Part shown: in pieces, positions 56,489-64,000 of the stretch
Position numbering within the stretch: position 1 is the first letter of the stretch
Layout of the letters: each line of letters opens with the position of its first letter
Assembly (NCBI RefSeq): GCF_029210365.1
Contig: NZ_JARGES010000043.1
Coordinates: forward strand, 372,001-436,000
Reading direction: 5' to 3'
DNA from: Mesorhizobium sp. YIM 152430
Lineage (GTDB): Bacteria > Pseudomonadota > Alphaproteobacteria > Rhizobiales > Rhizobiaceae
DNA: 64,000 bases
Translations under genes and position numbers: made by a program
Notes under the pieces: generated by a model
Databases searched by the model: none
Told to the model about the DNA's origin: nothing
What the model saw: only the letters and a program-made list of their open reading frames with translations

Positions 56489-59401
56489 TCATGGCAGAAT
56501 GATGAAATCGCTGCTCAGGCGAGCGACCTTCCGGGAAATGCCCGGAGGTATGCCGGGTCCGATGACGGCTTCGCCTGCCGCTTCACGTTTCACCACCGCG
56601 TGGTTGAGATCAAGGAGAAATGCGAGCGGGTCTTCGGATTTTGTCATGCCGAACGCCTTTCGAACGGCATTATCAAGCTTTGCCAAGCTGTCTTTCATTG
56701 CAGATGCGCCCGGCAAGTCGAAGGTCCGATAGAGTTCACGCAACGTTAATTCATGATCAGCCTGCTGTTTGGCTCGGCATTCGCGTAGCGCCTTGGCAGC
56801 CTGCGCAACGGCTTTGACCTGCGCTGCTGTCGGCTTCTGCGGCCAAGGAAAGGAATCGAACACCGTGTTCGAAGTATAGCGGGGGTCACTCTTGAGTGTG
56901 GAGCAGCGGGCGACGAACCATTGCCAATGGATGCTCGATTGCAGGATTCCAAAAGAATAATCGTCATCGAGAGGAAAAGCGGTCAAAGAGTCGTTTGGCC
57001 GGATGCGTGGATCAATGAACGCAAAAATCGGACGTTTCGTTACGCGGCCGCACACGATGTACCTATCCATGGTCTCGATATGCGAGAGCAACTCGCCGCG
57101 GCGCCTGAACAGTCGCCACCAGTATTTCAGCGCGTTCTCGTGATCCTTGGCCGTCTTGGCGTCTTTGTTGTCGGCAAGCGCCTCATCGTTGCGCGCCTTC
57201 TCCTTTGCCGCTGATTTTATGCGATCGGCAAGCACGCGTGATTCCAGCATTTTTGCGGTATGGCCGTATTTCTTCTGAACTTCGATGAGTTCCAGTTCTT
57301 CGAAATCGATCACGTACCGCGATGGTAAGCCGTCGAGAGTCCCAATCAGATCGTCGGTGATCAGGAACGGGTGAATGTAGCTCTCGACTCCGGCGTCGCG
57401 TTTTGCAAGGTCGGCTGCCTCTACGGCATTCAGCAGAAATCCTTCATGGCCGTGCGTCTGACCCTGGTAGCAAGCTGTTGATGACGAATTTGCCTTGATC
57501 GGTTTGGCGATACTGACGTCGAGATCGAAGGATAGCGACGGACCAATCTTGTCGAGAGACTTGATCTCCCATGGGGAGTCGAGACTGTCACCGACCTGCC
57601 GGAATATCGCTTTCTTCCCCTTCTGCGATCCCTTCAGCCAATTGGCTATGGACACGTGGACGACGGCATCACCGGACCAGACTTGGGTTGAGACGGCTTC
57701 GGTAATTGTGCCGCCGTTGTTGACGATGTAGTCCAGTCCCCCAACCCGGGAGTAGTTCTGCCGGATGGTATTGGTCCCCACGAGGCCTGCGCGCTGACCG
57801 GGCTTCAGGTGGTCGTGCGCTTTCCTGAACCAATAGACACAGTAGTCGGCGCGGCCGGGAACGCCGGGGTACGCGCGGCGCACCCGGTTTACGTAGGCCC
57901 GACCCAGCTCGTCGATAATCTTATTCTTTGACTGATAGGGCGGGTTCCCGATGATGGCGTCCACCTCGGGCCAGTCGCGGAAGAGCGCGTCGTCGCACAC
58001 GACGTTGGCGTCGAGATTGTCGAGCGGCAGAGCATCGTCGCCGTGAAGCGACAACTCAATCTGGTCGCGCTCCATGACCTCGATCGCCTCGTCCAGCGCC
58101 AGTTTCTTTGCCAGCATCAAGGTGACCTTGGCGAGTTCGACGCCGAACGAATCGCGGTCGAGCCCATAGAATTGACGAGGGCTGATGAGCGAGACCGTTT
58201 TCGCGTGTTCCTCGAAGCTCTTGTCGCTCACGATGTCCCTGAGCTTGGTCATCAGAGCGATCTCGATGCGCACAAGCTCGCGATAAGCGACGTACAAAAA
58301 ATTGCCGCTGCCGCAGGCAGGATCAAACACCCGAAATTTCATGAGCTCACCACGAAGGGCGAGAAGGTCTTTCATATTACTGGCGGCTTCGATCCTTTCC
58401 TGCCACGGCCTTGTGATCGTGGGGATGACGATACGCATAATGTCGGCTTCGGACGTGAAGTGCGCGCCGTAGGCGTGGCGCTCCTTGGCATCCATGCTTT
58501 GTTGAAAGATGGTCCCGAAAATTGCGGGATTGACCTTCGACCAGTTTTTTCGCGCCGCCCCCTCATCGCCTTCTTCATCGCTGGCAATAAGCAGAAGCTC
58601 TTCGGCGGTGAGATCGACAGGCTCGACGGTCTGGAACACACCGCCGTTGAAGTACGGCACGTCCTTGAAGCGGCCACCGGTGGCTGGCTTTGCCGTGTTC
58701 ATCTGCGTGAACAGGCCACCGAACAAGTCGTAGGGGCTCTGACCTTTGTTCAGGCAATCGTCGGCAAGGCGAAGAACCGTCCCTGCTGGCAACAGACCGA
58801 TATCTTCGCCGAACATTGCGACAACCAGTTGCAGCACGAAGCGCTGCGCCTTCGCGCGCTCGATGCCCCGTGCAACAAGGCTGTTGAACACCCCGGCGAC
58901 TTTGTCGGCCGCTTCGCGGGACACCTCCTCCAGGTCGTTCTTGAAGATCGGAGGCGGATCGTCCGGGAACAGAAAGTTGAGCGCCGTGTAGCGCAAGGCG
59001 AGATCGGCCACAGTGACGATGTCGACGGGCTCATCAATCTGTTTGTCGAAATCGTATATCCAGAATTCATCGAAATTGCAGAGTACGACATAACGCGGCC
59101 GGTTTGGGACCGCGTGAATCCAATACTCGAACGCCTGCTTATAGTGCGCATAGAGATTCTCGCCGCGCTTTTTCATCTCGATTAGCACGCGAGGCTTCCA
59201 TACGAGGTCTGCGAAACTTCGACCGCCGCTGGAATTTTTCTTGATCCGGTACTCGAGCTCCGCGCCGGCTTCCTTGTAGCCTTTATGCCCAAAGCCCTGA
59301 AATAGGCGGTCGCAAAACACCTGCGCCTCGCCTTTTTCGTCCCCTTTAAGCAGAGCTACGTATTTCTGGAACTCTTCCAGCCTGTCGGTCACCGAACTCA
59401 A
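56489..59401 (-). CDS. Type IIG restriction-modification enzyme (MmeI-like)
   Basis: A 970-residue single-chain enzyme. The N-terminal nuclease core has Asp65 and Glu75-x-Lys77 (FADLVWKPRVLIEMKKRG). A helical connector follows. The amino-methyltransferase has motif I FDPACGSGNF (about 358-367) and motif IV NPPY (about 483-486). The C-terminal target-recognition region contains STLKSDPRYTSNTVFDSFPW. It should methylate adenine on one strand and cut at a distance from the site. No separate S or R subunit is present. The recognition sequence cannot be read by eye. Confidence 0.92.
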   Translation of the reverse strand: MSSVTDRLEEFQKYVALLKGDEKGEAQVFCDRLFQGFGHKGYKEAGAELEYRIKKNSSGGRSFADLVWKPRVLIEMKKRGENLYAHYKQAFEYWIHAVPNRPRYVVLCNFDEFWIYDFDKQIDEPVDIVTVADLALRYTALNFLFPDDPPPIFKNDLEEVSREAADKVAGVFNSLVARGIERAKAQRFVLQLVVAMFGEDIGLLPAGTVLRLADDCLNKGQSPYDLFGGLFTQMNTAKPATGGRFKDVPYFNGGVFQTVEPVDLTAEELLLIASDEEGDEGAARKNWSKVNPAIFGTIFQQSMDAKERHAYGAHFTSEADIMRIVIPTITRPWQERIEAASNMKDLLALRGELMKFRVFDPACGSGNFLYVAYRELVRIEIALMTKLRDIVSDKSFEEHAKTVSLISPRQFYGLDRDSFGVELAKVTLMLAKKLALDEAIEVMERDQIELSLHGDDALPLDNLDANVVCDDALFRDWPEVDAIIGNPPYQSKNKIIDELGRAYVNRVRRAYPGVPGRADYCVYWFRKAHDHLKPGQRAGLVGTNTIRQNYSRVGGLDYIVNNGGTITEAVSTQVWSGDAVVHVSIANWLKGSQKGKKAIFRQVGDSLDSPWEIKSLDKIGPSLSFDLDVSIAKPIKANSSSTACYQGQTHGHEGFLLNAVEAADLAKRDAGVESYIHPFLITDDLIGTLDGLPSRYVIDFEELELIEVQKKYGHTAKMLESRVLADRIKSAAKEKARNDEALADNKDAKTAKDHENALKYWWRLFRRRGELLSHIETMDRYIVCGRVTKRPIFAFIDPRIRPNDSLTAFPLDDDYSFGILQSSIHWQWFVARCSTLKSDPRYTSNTVFDSFPWPQKPTAAQVKAVAQAAKALRECRAKQQADHELTLRELYRTFDLPGASAMKDSLAKLDNAVRKAFGMTKSEDPLAFLLDLNHAVVKREAAGEAVIGPGIPPGISRKVARLSSDFIILP

Positions 59402-59606
59402 ATTGCCCCCCAGTATTCCGCGTCTATTTCAGCTCACATGCAAAGCCTGTTGATTACGTTAATTCGCCATGCAGACGATACGAATCCCCACTTCAAAGCT
59501 ACTCCAAGGCGCGTGACAGACATAGCGAAACCATCGCACCCAGAGACGCATCCGTCTGTGCGGGGATGCTGCATAAGATATTCTGACGCCTCGACGATCT
59601 CCGGTG

Positions 59607-61415
59607 TTACCGTTCCCGCTCAAAATCCCCATCCCGCCCCTTCTTGCGGGCATCCCGCTCCCCGGGCCGCTCCGACCGCGATATCCGCACACCACGCGTG
59701 TCTTCTCCGCCGCGACCGACATCATCGCGGTCGCGCGCCGCGCGCAAGAACTTCTCGGATAGCGGCAGCTCGGTCCAGTGTGGCTGGACGAAGGTGCGGG
59801 CCGGAGCCTGAGCCTGAACCTCAACCGGCTCCTGCCGGCGCTCGACGTGCGGGCGACGCGTTCGCGTGCGCCTGAGCTGAGGCCCGCCGCTCTCCCCGCG
59901 ACCTTCCTGCCGGCCATCGCCCTTGCCATCAGCCGCACGGTCGAAGGTGGCCTTGAGCTTCGGCTTTATCTGCGGTGCCGCCGCCTGCTCCAGCGCCCGC
60001 TTCACATAACGGTTTTTGGCCTTATGCGGCACAGCCCGCCGCCCGCGCGGCTTCAGTTCAAGCCCCAGCTCCGGCCCGTGCTCGCGACCGGCGCGCTCCT
60101 TTATGCGCTCCTCCTTGCGCTGCGCGGTCTCGAAGCTACGCAGTTCGCGCTTTTCGATCTGGTCGAGAGCGCGCACGGCCCGCGCCTGGTCGAGGGCTTG
60201 CAGGTCATGACGATGCTTGAGGTCACGCGCCGCGCGCTCTTGCCGTTCGGCCAATGCGGCCTTCTCGGCCACGAAGGCCGCATGTCGCTGCGCATCACGA
60301 TGCTTGTGGAGCTTGCCGATCACATAGCTGACGCCGGTGACGCGCCCAAGGAAGGCGGCAAGCCCCGTCGGCCGGTGCGCCGCCCGGGCTTCTTTCACCT
60401 GCCGGACCTCAGCAAGGTAGCGCGCCTTCAAGGCCCGTCGCTCGCCTAGCTGACGCTCCACCAGCGCCGCGCGCTCGTGCCGATGCCGCTCCAGCATCTT
60501 CACCTGCGCAGTCTCGACCTCTGCCCGCCGCTCGGCCTGCTTGGCTTTCAGCGCTTCGAGCTTGCGCCCGTCGCGCTGGCTGCGCGCGAACGCCTCGCGT
60601 GCCTTGCGGTGCTCTGCGGCCAGCGCCTTCGCCTCCTCCACGGTGGGGAGCGAGTCTGGCGGGAAGTCCTTTTCCAGAAAGGCGCGGATGTCCTTCGTGC
60701 GGACCGACTTGTCATCGATCAGCTTGGGCAGCGCGTTCATGTCACCATAGCGGTCGACCAGCACATAGGGCCGCTTGCCGGTCGCGAGGACATAACCCAT
60801 CTCCTCCAGCGCTCGCACAAAAGCGCGCGGGCTGTCACTGCGCTTCCACGCTTCCGTGACCGCGGCCATGCGCTGCTCTTTGGTGATCCCGGAGGAACGC
60901 TCCTGCTGGGTTTCATAGAGCGACTTACGCTTGCGATCATCGCCGCCGCGCTCATAGCCGTCCGGCAGCTTGAGACCGTGGTCGCGCGCGAACTCCCGCG
61001 TGACCATCATCAGCTTCTCACGGTCGAAGGCGAGATGGACGGCCTTCCCGGCGCGGTCGTCGATACGCGACCAGACGACATGGCAGTGCTCGCGCCCGTT
61101 CTTGATGTGAAAGACGACGGCGCGCGGCTGATCATCGAGACCCATCGCCTTCTCCACGCGGGCGATGTAGTCGAGATATTGCTCGCGGCTGAGCTGCCCC
61201 TGACCTAGATCGGGATTGACCGACAGGCTGTAGAGGTAATTCCGGCATTTGGTCAGGGACTGCGCGATCGCCTCCCATTCGGCGAACGCGCCATGCAGGT
61301 CGGATGCGACCGCGCCGCGGACATCGGCCAGCTCGATATACTCATTGTCATGGGCATTGAGGAGATGGGTGGCGAGGTCCTGCCCGCCGGCACGCTGGCT
61401 CGCTTTGGGGATCAT
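59607..61415 (-). CDS. Relaxase / mobilization nuclease
   Basis: A 602-residue protein. The N-terminal relaxase domain (PF03432-like) starts MIPKASQRAGGQDLATHLLN and has the metal-binding GREHCHVVWSRID block near residue 110. It is followed by a long Arg/Glu/Ala-rich, probably coiled region and a disordered Arg-rich tail. It would nick oriT and lead the strand into a recipient. The start overlaps the mobC-like stop (ATGA). No conjugation pore genes are in the window, so this element is at least mobilizable. Confidence 0.9.
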   Translation of the reverse strand: MIPKASQRAGGQDLATHLLNAHDNEYIELADVRGAVASDLHGAFAEWEAIAQSLTKCRNYLYSLSVNPDLGQGQLSREQYLDYIARVEKAMGLDDQPRAVVFHIKNGREHCHVVWSRIDDRAGKAVHLAFDREKLMMVTREFARDHGLKLPDGYERGGDDRKRKSLYETQQERSSGITKEQRMAAVTEAWKRSDSPRAFVRALEEMGYVLATGKRPYVLVDRYGDMNALPKLIDDKSVRTKDIRAFLEKDFPPDSLPTVEEAKALAAEHRKAREAFARSQRDGRKLEALKAKQAERRAEVETAQVKMLERHRHERAALVERQLGERRALKARYLAEVRQVKEARAAHRPTGLAAFLGRVTGVSYVIGKLHKHRDAQRHAAFVAEKAALAERQERAARDLKHRHDLQALDQARAVRALDQIEKRELRSFETAQRKEERIKERAGREHGPELGLELKPRGRRAVPHKAKNRYVKRALEQAAAPQIKPKLKATFDRAADGKGDGRQEGRGESGGPQLRRTRTRRPHVERRQEPVEVQAQAPARTFVQPHWTELPLSEKFLRAARDRDDVGRGGEDTRGVRISRSERPGERDARKKGRDGDFERER

Positions 61416-61747
61416 GGCTTGCGTCCCAAAGCAGCCAGACACGCGGCGCGGATTTCATGCAGGTCGCGGACCGCCTCTTCGAGAAGCACGGGATCGACAG
61501 CATCCCGATCGCCGAGCGCGCGCAGGCGATCATGCAGCCGCGCGGTTTCGCAAAGAAGCCGCGCGAGCTCCTGCTGCTCGACGGGCGCACGGCGCACCTG
61601 GCGGGGCGGATCTTCGGCGAAGATGGATCGGGTGATGAAGGCGCCGACGGAGAGGCCGGATTTGTCTACACGCACCCGAAACTCCTCCCGGAGTGCTGCG
61701 GGCGGGCGGTAGGAAATCGGGGCATCGCGAGTCTTCCTCTCCGTCAT
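61412..61747 (-). CDS. MobC-like relaxosome accessory protein
   Basis: A 111-residue protein with an N-terminal ribbon-helix-helix-like region (YRPPAALREEFRVRVDKSGL, then SVGAFITRSIF), typical of MobC/RHH relaxosome proteins that bind oriT. The ATG at 61747 gives this start; the frame opens earlier. It overlaps the relaxase start by 4 bases. Its likely binding sites are the dyads immediately upstream (61839-62234). Confidence 0.82.
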   Translation of the reverse strand: MTERKTRDAPISYRPPAALREEFRVRVDKSGLSVGAFITRSIFAEDPPRQVRRAPVEQQELARLLCETARLHDRLRALGDRDAVDPVLLEEAVRDLHEIRAACLAALGRKP

Positions 61748-61838
61748 GGCACATACATAAATGCGCCGTCTCATCATCCGCCGCGCGCAAACCGCGCGCC
61801 ATCCAACCGCCGCCATCCGCCCCGCTCAAGCGAGGGTC

Positions 61839-62234
61839 CAGGGAGCGCCATCCCCTGCGTCGATGGGTTTCCAAAGGGAGAGCGACATCTCCCTTACGCT
61901 GCCGTCACCGGCACAGCGCGCCATAGCCCGCAAGGGCGACGGCGGGTCGTGGTTCAGGACGCGAGAGTCCTGACCGTGGTTGCAAGGGGCGCGGATAGCC
62001 CTTTGCCTGATGGGTCCAGGGAGAGCAGAATCTCCCGGTCGTGACGCAACGGCGAAACGTTGCCTCAGCCGGGGTGGGCTCAATGCCCGCCAGCTCCTGC
62101 GACCGGCTGAATGCATCCGTTGGACCGAATCCGCCCCATGCGGATTCGCAAGCCTTACGGATGCCACCGGGGGGTCCGCGGGGGATGTGAAATCCCCCCG
62201 GCAAGGTTGGCGTGGTAGTACCACGCACACCTTG
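61839..62234. repeat. Dense stem-loop array, candidate oriT or structured RNA
   Basis: Nearly the whole interval folds into local hairpins. There are 8-bp, 6-bp, 6-bp and 6-bp perfect stems at 61874-61895, 61955-61972, 62019-62036 and 62046-62063, with six-base loops gcgaca, gcgaga, gcagaa and gcgaaa. Related stems lie at 61839-61857 and 61982-62006. Nested dyads occur at 62066-62109 and 62113-62164, competing G/C stems at 62167-62201, and a near-perfect 33-bp palindrome at 62202-62234. GGGTCCAGGGAG occurs twice (61834, 62012). There is no credible long protein frame. Confidence 0.75.
62202..62234. promoter_or_regulatory. 33-bp near-perfect palindrome
   Basis: Left arm CAAGGTTGGCGTGGTA and the complementary right arm differ only at two positions around a single central G. 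This is the strongest dyad of the array and a likely protein-binding site, for MobC, the relaxase or a regulator. Confidence 0.65.
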
Positions 62235-62489
62235 TACAAAGCCCTATCCGACTTACCCCGGCTATACTTAAATTATACCAGAGGTCGGGGCCGAGTAGGA
62301 AATATGCGCCAGTCGCTATCGCGAACTGTCATGCACATTACACTATGGCGATGAAACGGGCACGAGGTTTTGGCGAGGAAAGAGGAGCGGTAACAGAGCC
62401 AAATTGGGCTCCATCACACAACGCACCGCAGGCTCGATTGGAATGTACATTCCAAAATGAAGGAGCCCCGGTGCCGGAGATGGTTCGCC
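62235..62489. other. Leader region of the SprT-like gene
   Basis: About 250 bases, AT-richer than its surroundings near 62260-62280. TATACT (62263-62268) on the plus strand and TATAAT (62277-62272) on the minus strand are possible -10 elements, though neither has a good -35. No gene is supported here. Confidence 0.4.
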
Positions 62490-63170
62490 ATGAACATGCA
62501 CCTCGCCCCCGTCGATCTCCAGGTGAAGCCGACCCGTGAGACCTATGACCGGCTCCAGCAGGCTTACGATCATTTCAACAAGGCGCTGTTCGGCAATGAG
62601 TTGCCGAACGCGCTCATTACATTGCAGCGCCGCAAAGGAAGCTTTGGCTTCTTTGCGGCTGAGCGGTTCCGCAATCAGGATGGCCGGCAGGCCGACGAGA
62701 TTGCCCTGAACCCCGCGAAGTTCGAAGGCCGCCCGGTGATCGATATCCTCGCCACCCTCGTCCATGAAATGGTGCATCTGTGGCAGCATCATTGCGGGCA
62801 TCCCGGGCGCGGGCGCTATCACAACCGCGAATGGGCCGCGAAGATGACGGCGGTCGGACTTGCGCCCACCGCCAGCGGCGCGGAAGGCGGCAAGGAGACC
62901 GGCGAGAGCGTCGGTCACCTGATTATCGCCGGCGGCCCGTTCGAGGCCGCTGCGAACCGGCTGATCGCGCGCAACTTCACCATCGACTGGAAGGAAGTAC
63001 AAATCGACCCGGTCGCGGGGATCACGGGCGAAGGCGAAGCCGAGCCCGAATCCCGAAGCGGCAAGCGCGTGCGCTATGCCTGCCCGGAATGCGATCTCAA
63101 GGCCTGGGCGAAGCATGATGCCCACCTGCTCTGCGGCGACCACAAGGTGCCGTTGGTTCCGGCCGAATAG
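62490..63170 (+). CDS. SprT-like zinc metallopeptidase-domain protein
   Basis: A 226-residue protein with a SprT-like domain. The metal site HEMVH lies in TLVHEMVHLWQHHCG, followed by a further His/Glu region (RYHNREWAAKM). A C-terminal zinc ribbon (CPECDLK...C) follows. GGAG stands before the ATG. Homologues are standard cargo of alphaproteobacterial plasmids and integrative elements. SprT-type proteases cut DNA-protein crosslinks, but the plasmid versions are uncharacterised. Confidence 0.88.
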   Translation: MNMHLAPVDLQVKPTRETYDRLQQAYDHFNKALFGNELPNALITLQRRKGSFGFFAAERFRNQDGRQADEIALNPAKFEGRPVIDILATLVHEMVHLWQHHCGHPGRGRYHNREWAAKMTAVGLAPTASGAEGGKETGESVGHLIIAGGPFEAAANRLIARNFTIDWKEVQIDPVAGITGEGEAEPESRSGKRVRYACPECDLKAWAKHDAHLLCGDHKVPLVPAE

Positions 63171-63186
63171 GCCGATCAAAAGTTAC

Positions 63187-63216
63187 GGCGCGCCCCGCAC
63201 GGGGCGCGCCGTTTTC
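63187..63216 (+). terminator. Intrinsic terminator of the SprT-like gene
   Basis: GGCGCGCCCCG pairs with its exact complement across two unpaired bases and is followed by a T-rich run (GTTTTCC). Confidence 0.8.
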
Positions 63217-63232
63217 CTTTTCAGCCGCCAGA

Positions 63233-63541
63233 TCAGAACAGGCTCATCTGCCGCGAAGCATGTTCGCTGTCCTTCCAGGATTGCGTCTTCGCCGACTGAT
63301 CGAGCCATGAGAGGGCGAAGGCCACCGGCCCGCCCATCTCCTCGACCAGTTGGGCCTTGAGGAAGCAGGAGCGGTAGCCGGTCTCGGTCACCGGCAACGG
63401 TGAGCGGGCCGGTTCGATCACTTCCAACTCCAGATGGGCCGTATTGAACGGGCCATCGGAGCCCAGCCATCGGGGCTCGTAGCGGACCTCGATGGTGCGG
63501 CCCTGCCATGTGATGGTGTGGGTTTGACGGGAGCGCGTCAT
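63233..63541 (-). CDS. Plasmid-type hypothetical protein
   Basis: A 102-residue protein (THTITWQGRTIEVRYEPRWL near the start) ending RQMSLF. It overlaps the preceding gene by ATGA. Homologue-like proteins sit in the conserved backbone of Rhizobiales and sphingomonad mobile elements next to SprT-like and DUF736-like genes. No function is known. Confidence 0.75.
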   Translation of the reverse strand: MTRSRQTHTITWQGRTIEVRYEPRWLGSDGPFNTAHLELEVIEPARSPLPVTETGYRSCFLKAQLVEEMGGPVAFALSWLDQSAKTQSWKDSEHASRQMSLF

Positions 63542-63747
63542 GGCGCGCTCCCGATCTCAACGTTGAAGATGCCGACCGCCATGTGTTCGCAACGCGCGAA
63601 GTCGATACCGGCTTGTCTGGCGTAGTGGCGCAGGTCCACCAGCATGTCGATCACGGCGCTCTCGTCGTAGTACGGGGCAACTCCGCGCGCCCATGCGGCG
63701 CGCGCCATGGCGAGCTTGGCGGCGTGGATTTGTGCGGAACAGTTCAT
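63538..63747 (-). CDS. Small plasmid-type hypothetical protein
   Basis: A 69-residue helical protein (MNCSAQIHAAKLAMARAAWA at its start) with a strong GGAGGAG site before the ATG. It is the upstream partner of the 102-residue gene, overlapping it by 4 bases. No family is recognised. Confidence 0.7.
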   Translation of the reverse strand: MNCSAQIHAAKLAMARAAWARGVAPYYDESAVIDMLVDLRHYARQAGIDFARCEHMAVGIFNVEIGSAP

Positions 63748-63786
63748 GTCTATCTCCTCCTCTTCCGGGGTGAAGGGGGGGGGCGC

Positions 63787-64000
63787 TTACGCGCCCGCCT
63801 CCTGGTTGTTTTCGGAAGGGACCCGGAGGATGACGCGGCCGCCATTCACCGGGAGGAGATCGAGCTGGAGGGTGTAGCCTTCACCGTCCTTGTGATCCCA
63901 GGCGGCGCCGATGCGGGTCCAGAAGGACTTCTCGCCTTTCTCGTCGACGTGCCAGGCGATGAAGGCCGGGGCCTTGGTCTCGCGGGCGGGTTTTTCGTTG
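63787..64000 (-). CDS. C-terminal part of a mobile-element protein, cut by the window edge
   Basis: The frame enters from the right edge and ends at TAA 63789-63787. The visible 70 or so residues include AFIAWHVDEKGEKSFWTRIG and AAWDHKDGEGYTLQLDLLPV. This resembles DUF736-like backbone proteins of alphaproteobacterial plasmids. The start lies outside the window. Confidence 0.75.
   Translation of the reverse strand, partial: NEKPARETKAPAFIAWHVDEKGEKSFWTRIGAAWDHKDGEGYTLQLDLLPVNGGRVILRVPSENNQEAGA

Noticed and set aside
62235-62300. A defined promoter for the hairpin array
   Set aside because: TATAAT and TATACT occur, but neither has a plausible -35 at 16-18 bases, so direction and start are unknown.
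1-64000. CRISPR array, rRNA or tRNA genes
   Set aside because: No regularly spaced direct repeats, no rRNA-like sequence and no cloverleaf with tRNA consensus was recognised by eye. A tRNA could be missed without a covariance search.

Overview
The window looks like an alphaproteobacterium of the order Hyphomicrobiales (Rhizobiales), probably near Mesorhizobium/Phyllobacteriaceae. The reasons are the high-GC codon use, an imuA-imuB-dnaE2 mutagenesis cassette with an alphaproteobacterial LexA box (GTTC-N7-GTTC), repeated EcfG-type general-stress promoters (GGAAC-N17-GTT), an HWE-type sensor kinase and TAXI-TRAP transport. This placement is inferred from gene content only.

Left part (0.1-15.6 kb), a stress-response block. 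It holds a PRC-barrel protein, a YdeP-type molybdopterin oxidoreductase divergent from a large-subunit catalase (katE) operon, a YciE/DUF892 ferritin-like protein, an SDR, a three-gene DUF3618/holin-like membrane operon, a ROK-family protein, DUF3606, a zinc alcohol dehydrogenase and an HWE histidine kinase. Six promoter regions carry GGAAC-N17-GTT at usable distances, so much of the block is probably one local EcfG regulon.

Middle part (15.7-38.3 kb). An IS110/IS1111-type element with a broken transposase is followed by a polar amino-acid ABC operon with an FAD oxidoreductase and IclR regulator. Next comes a second IclR gene with a TAXI-TRAP transporter, thiolase-like protein, DUF35 protein and NDP-forming acyl-CoA synthetase, which reads as an uptake-and-activation pathway for an unknown organic acid. 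A DUF4268 nuclease-like gene, an IS3 remnant, and the SOS cassette imuA-imuB-dnaE2 divergent from dinB complete this part.

Right part (39.9-64 kb), a defence island on a mobilizable element. It contains a type II CBASS with its phospholipase gene transcribed divergently, a decayed UvrD-like helicase, an orphan MbcA-type antitoxin plus a decayed copy, a cyclase-like gene broken by an exact 10-bp duplication, and abiEi-abiEii followed by a HEPN-like DUF3644 gene. It also contains a compact four-gene operon (unknown protein, QueC-like PP-loop enzyme, XRE-ImmA/IrrE protein, PIN-like protein) and a type IIG restriction-modification enzyme. The island is followed by a relaxase and MobC-like gene, about 400 bp packed with stem-loops, a SprT-like protein and small plasmid-type genes.

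Best candidates for something undescribed are the QueC-like operon (52789-56483) and the hairpin array (about 61839-62234). Several genes here are pseudogenes, as expected in a fast-turnover accessory region.
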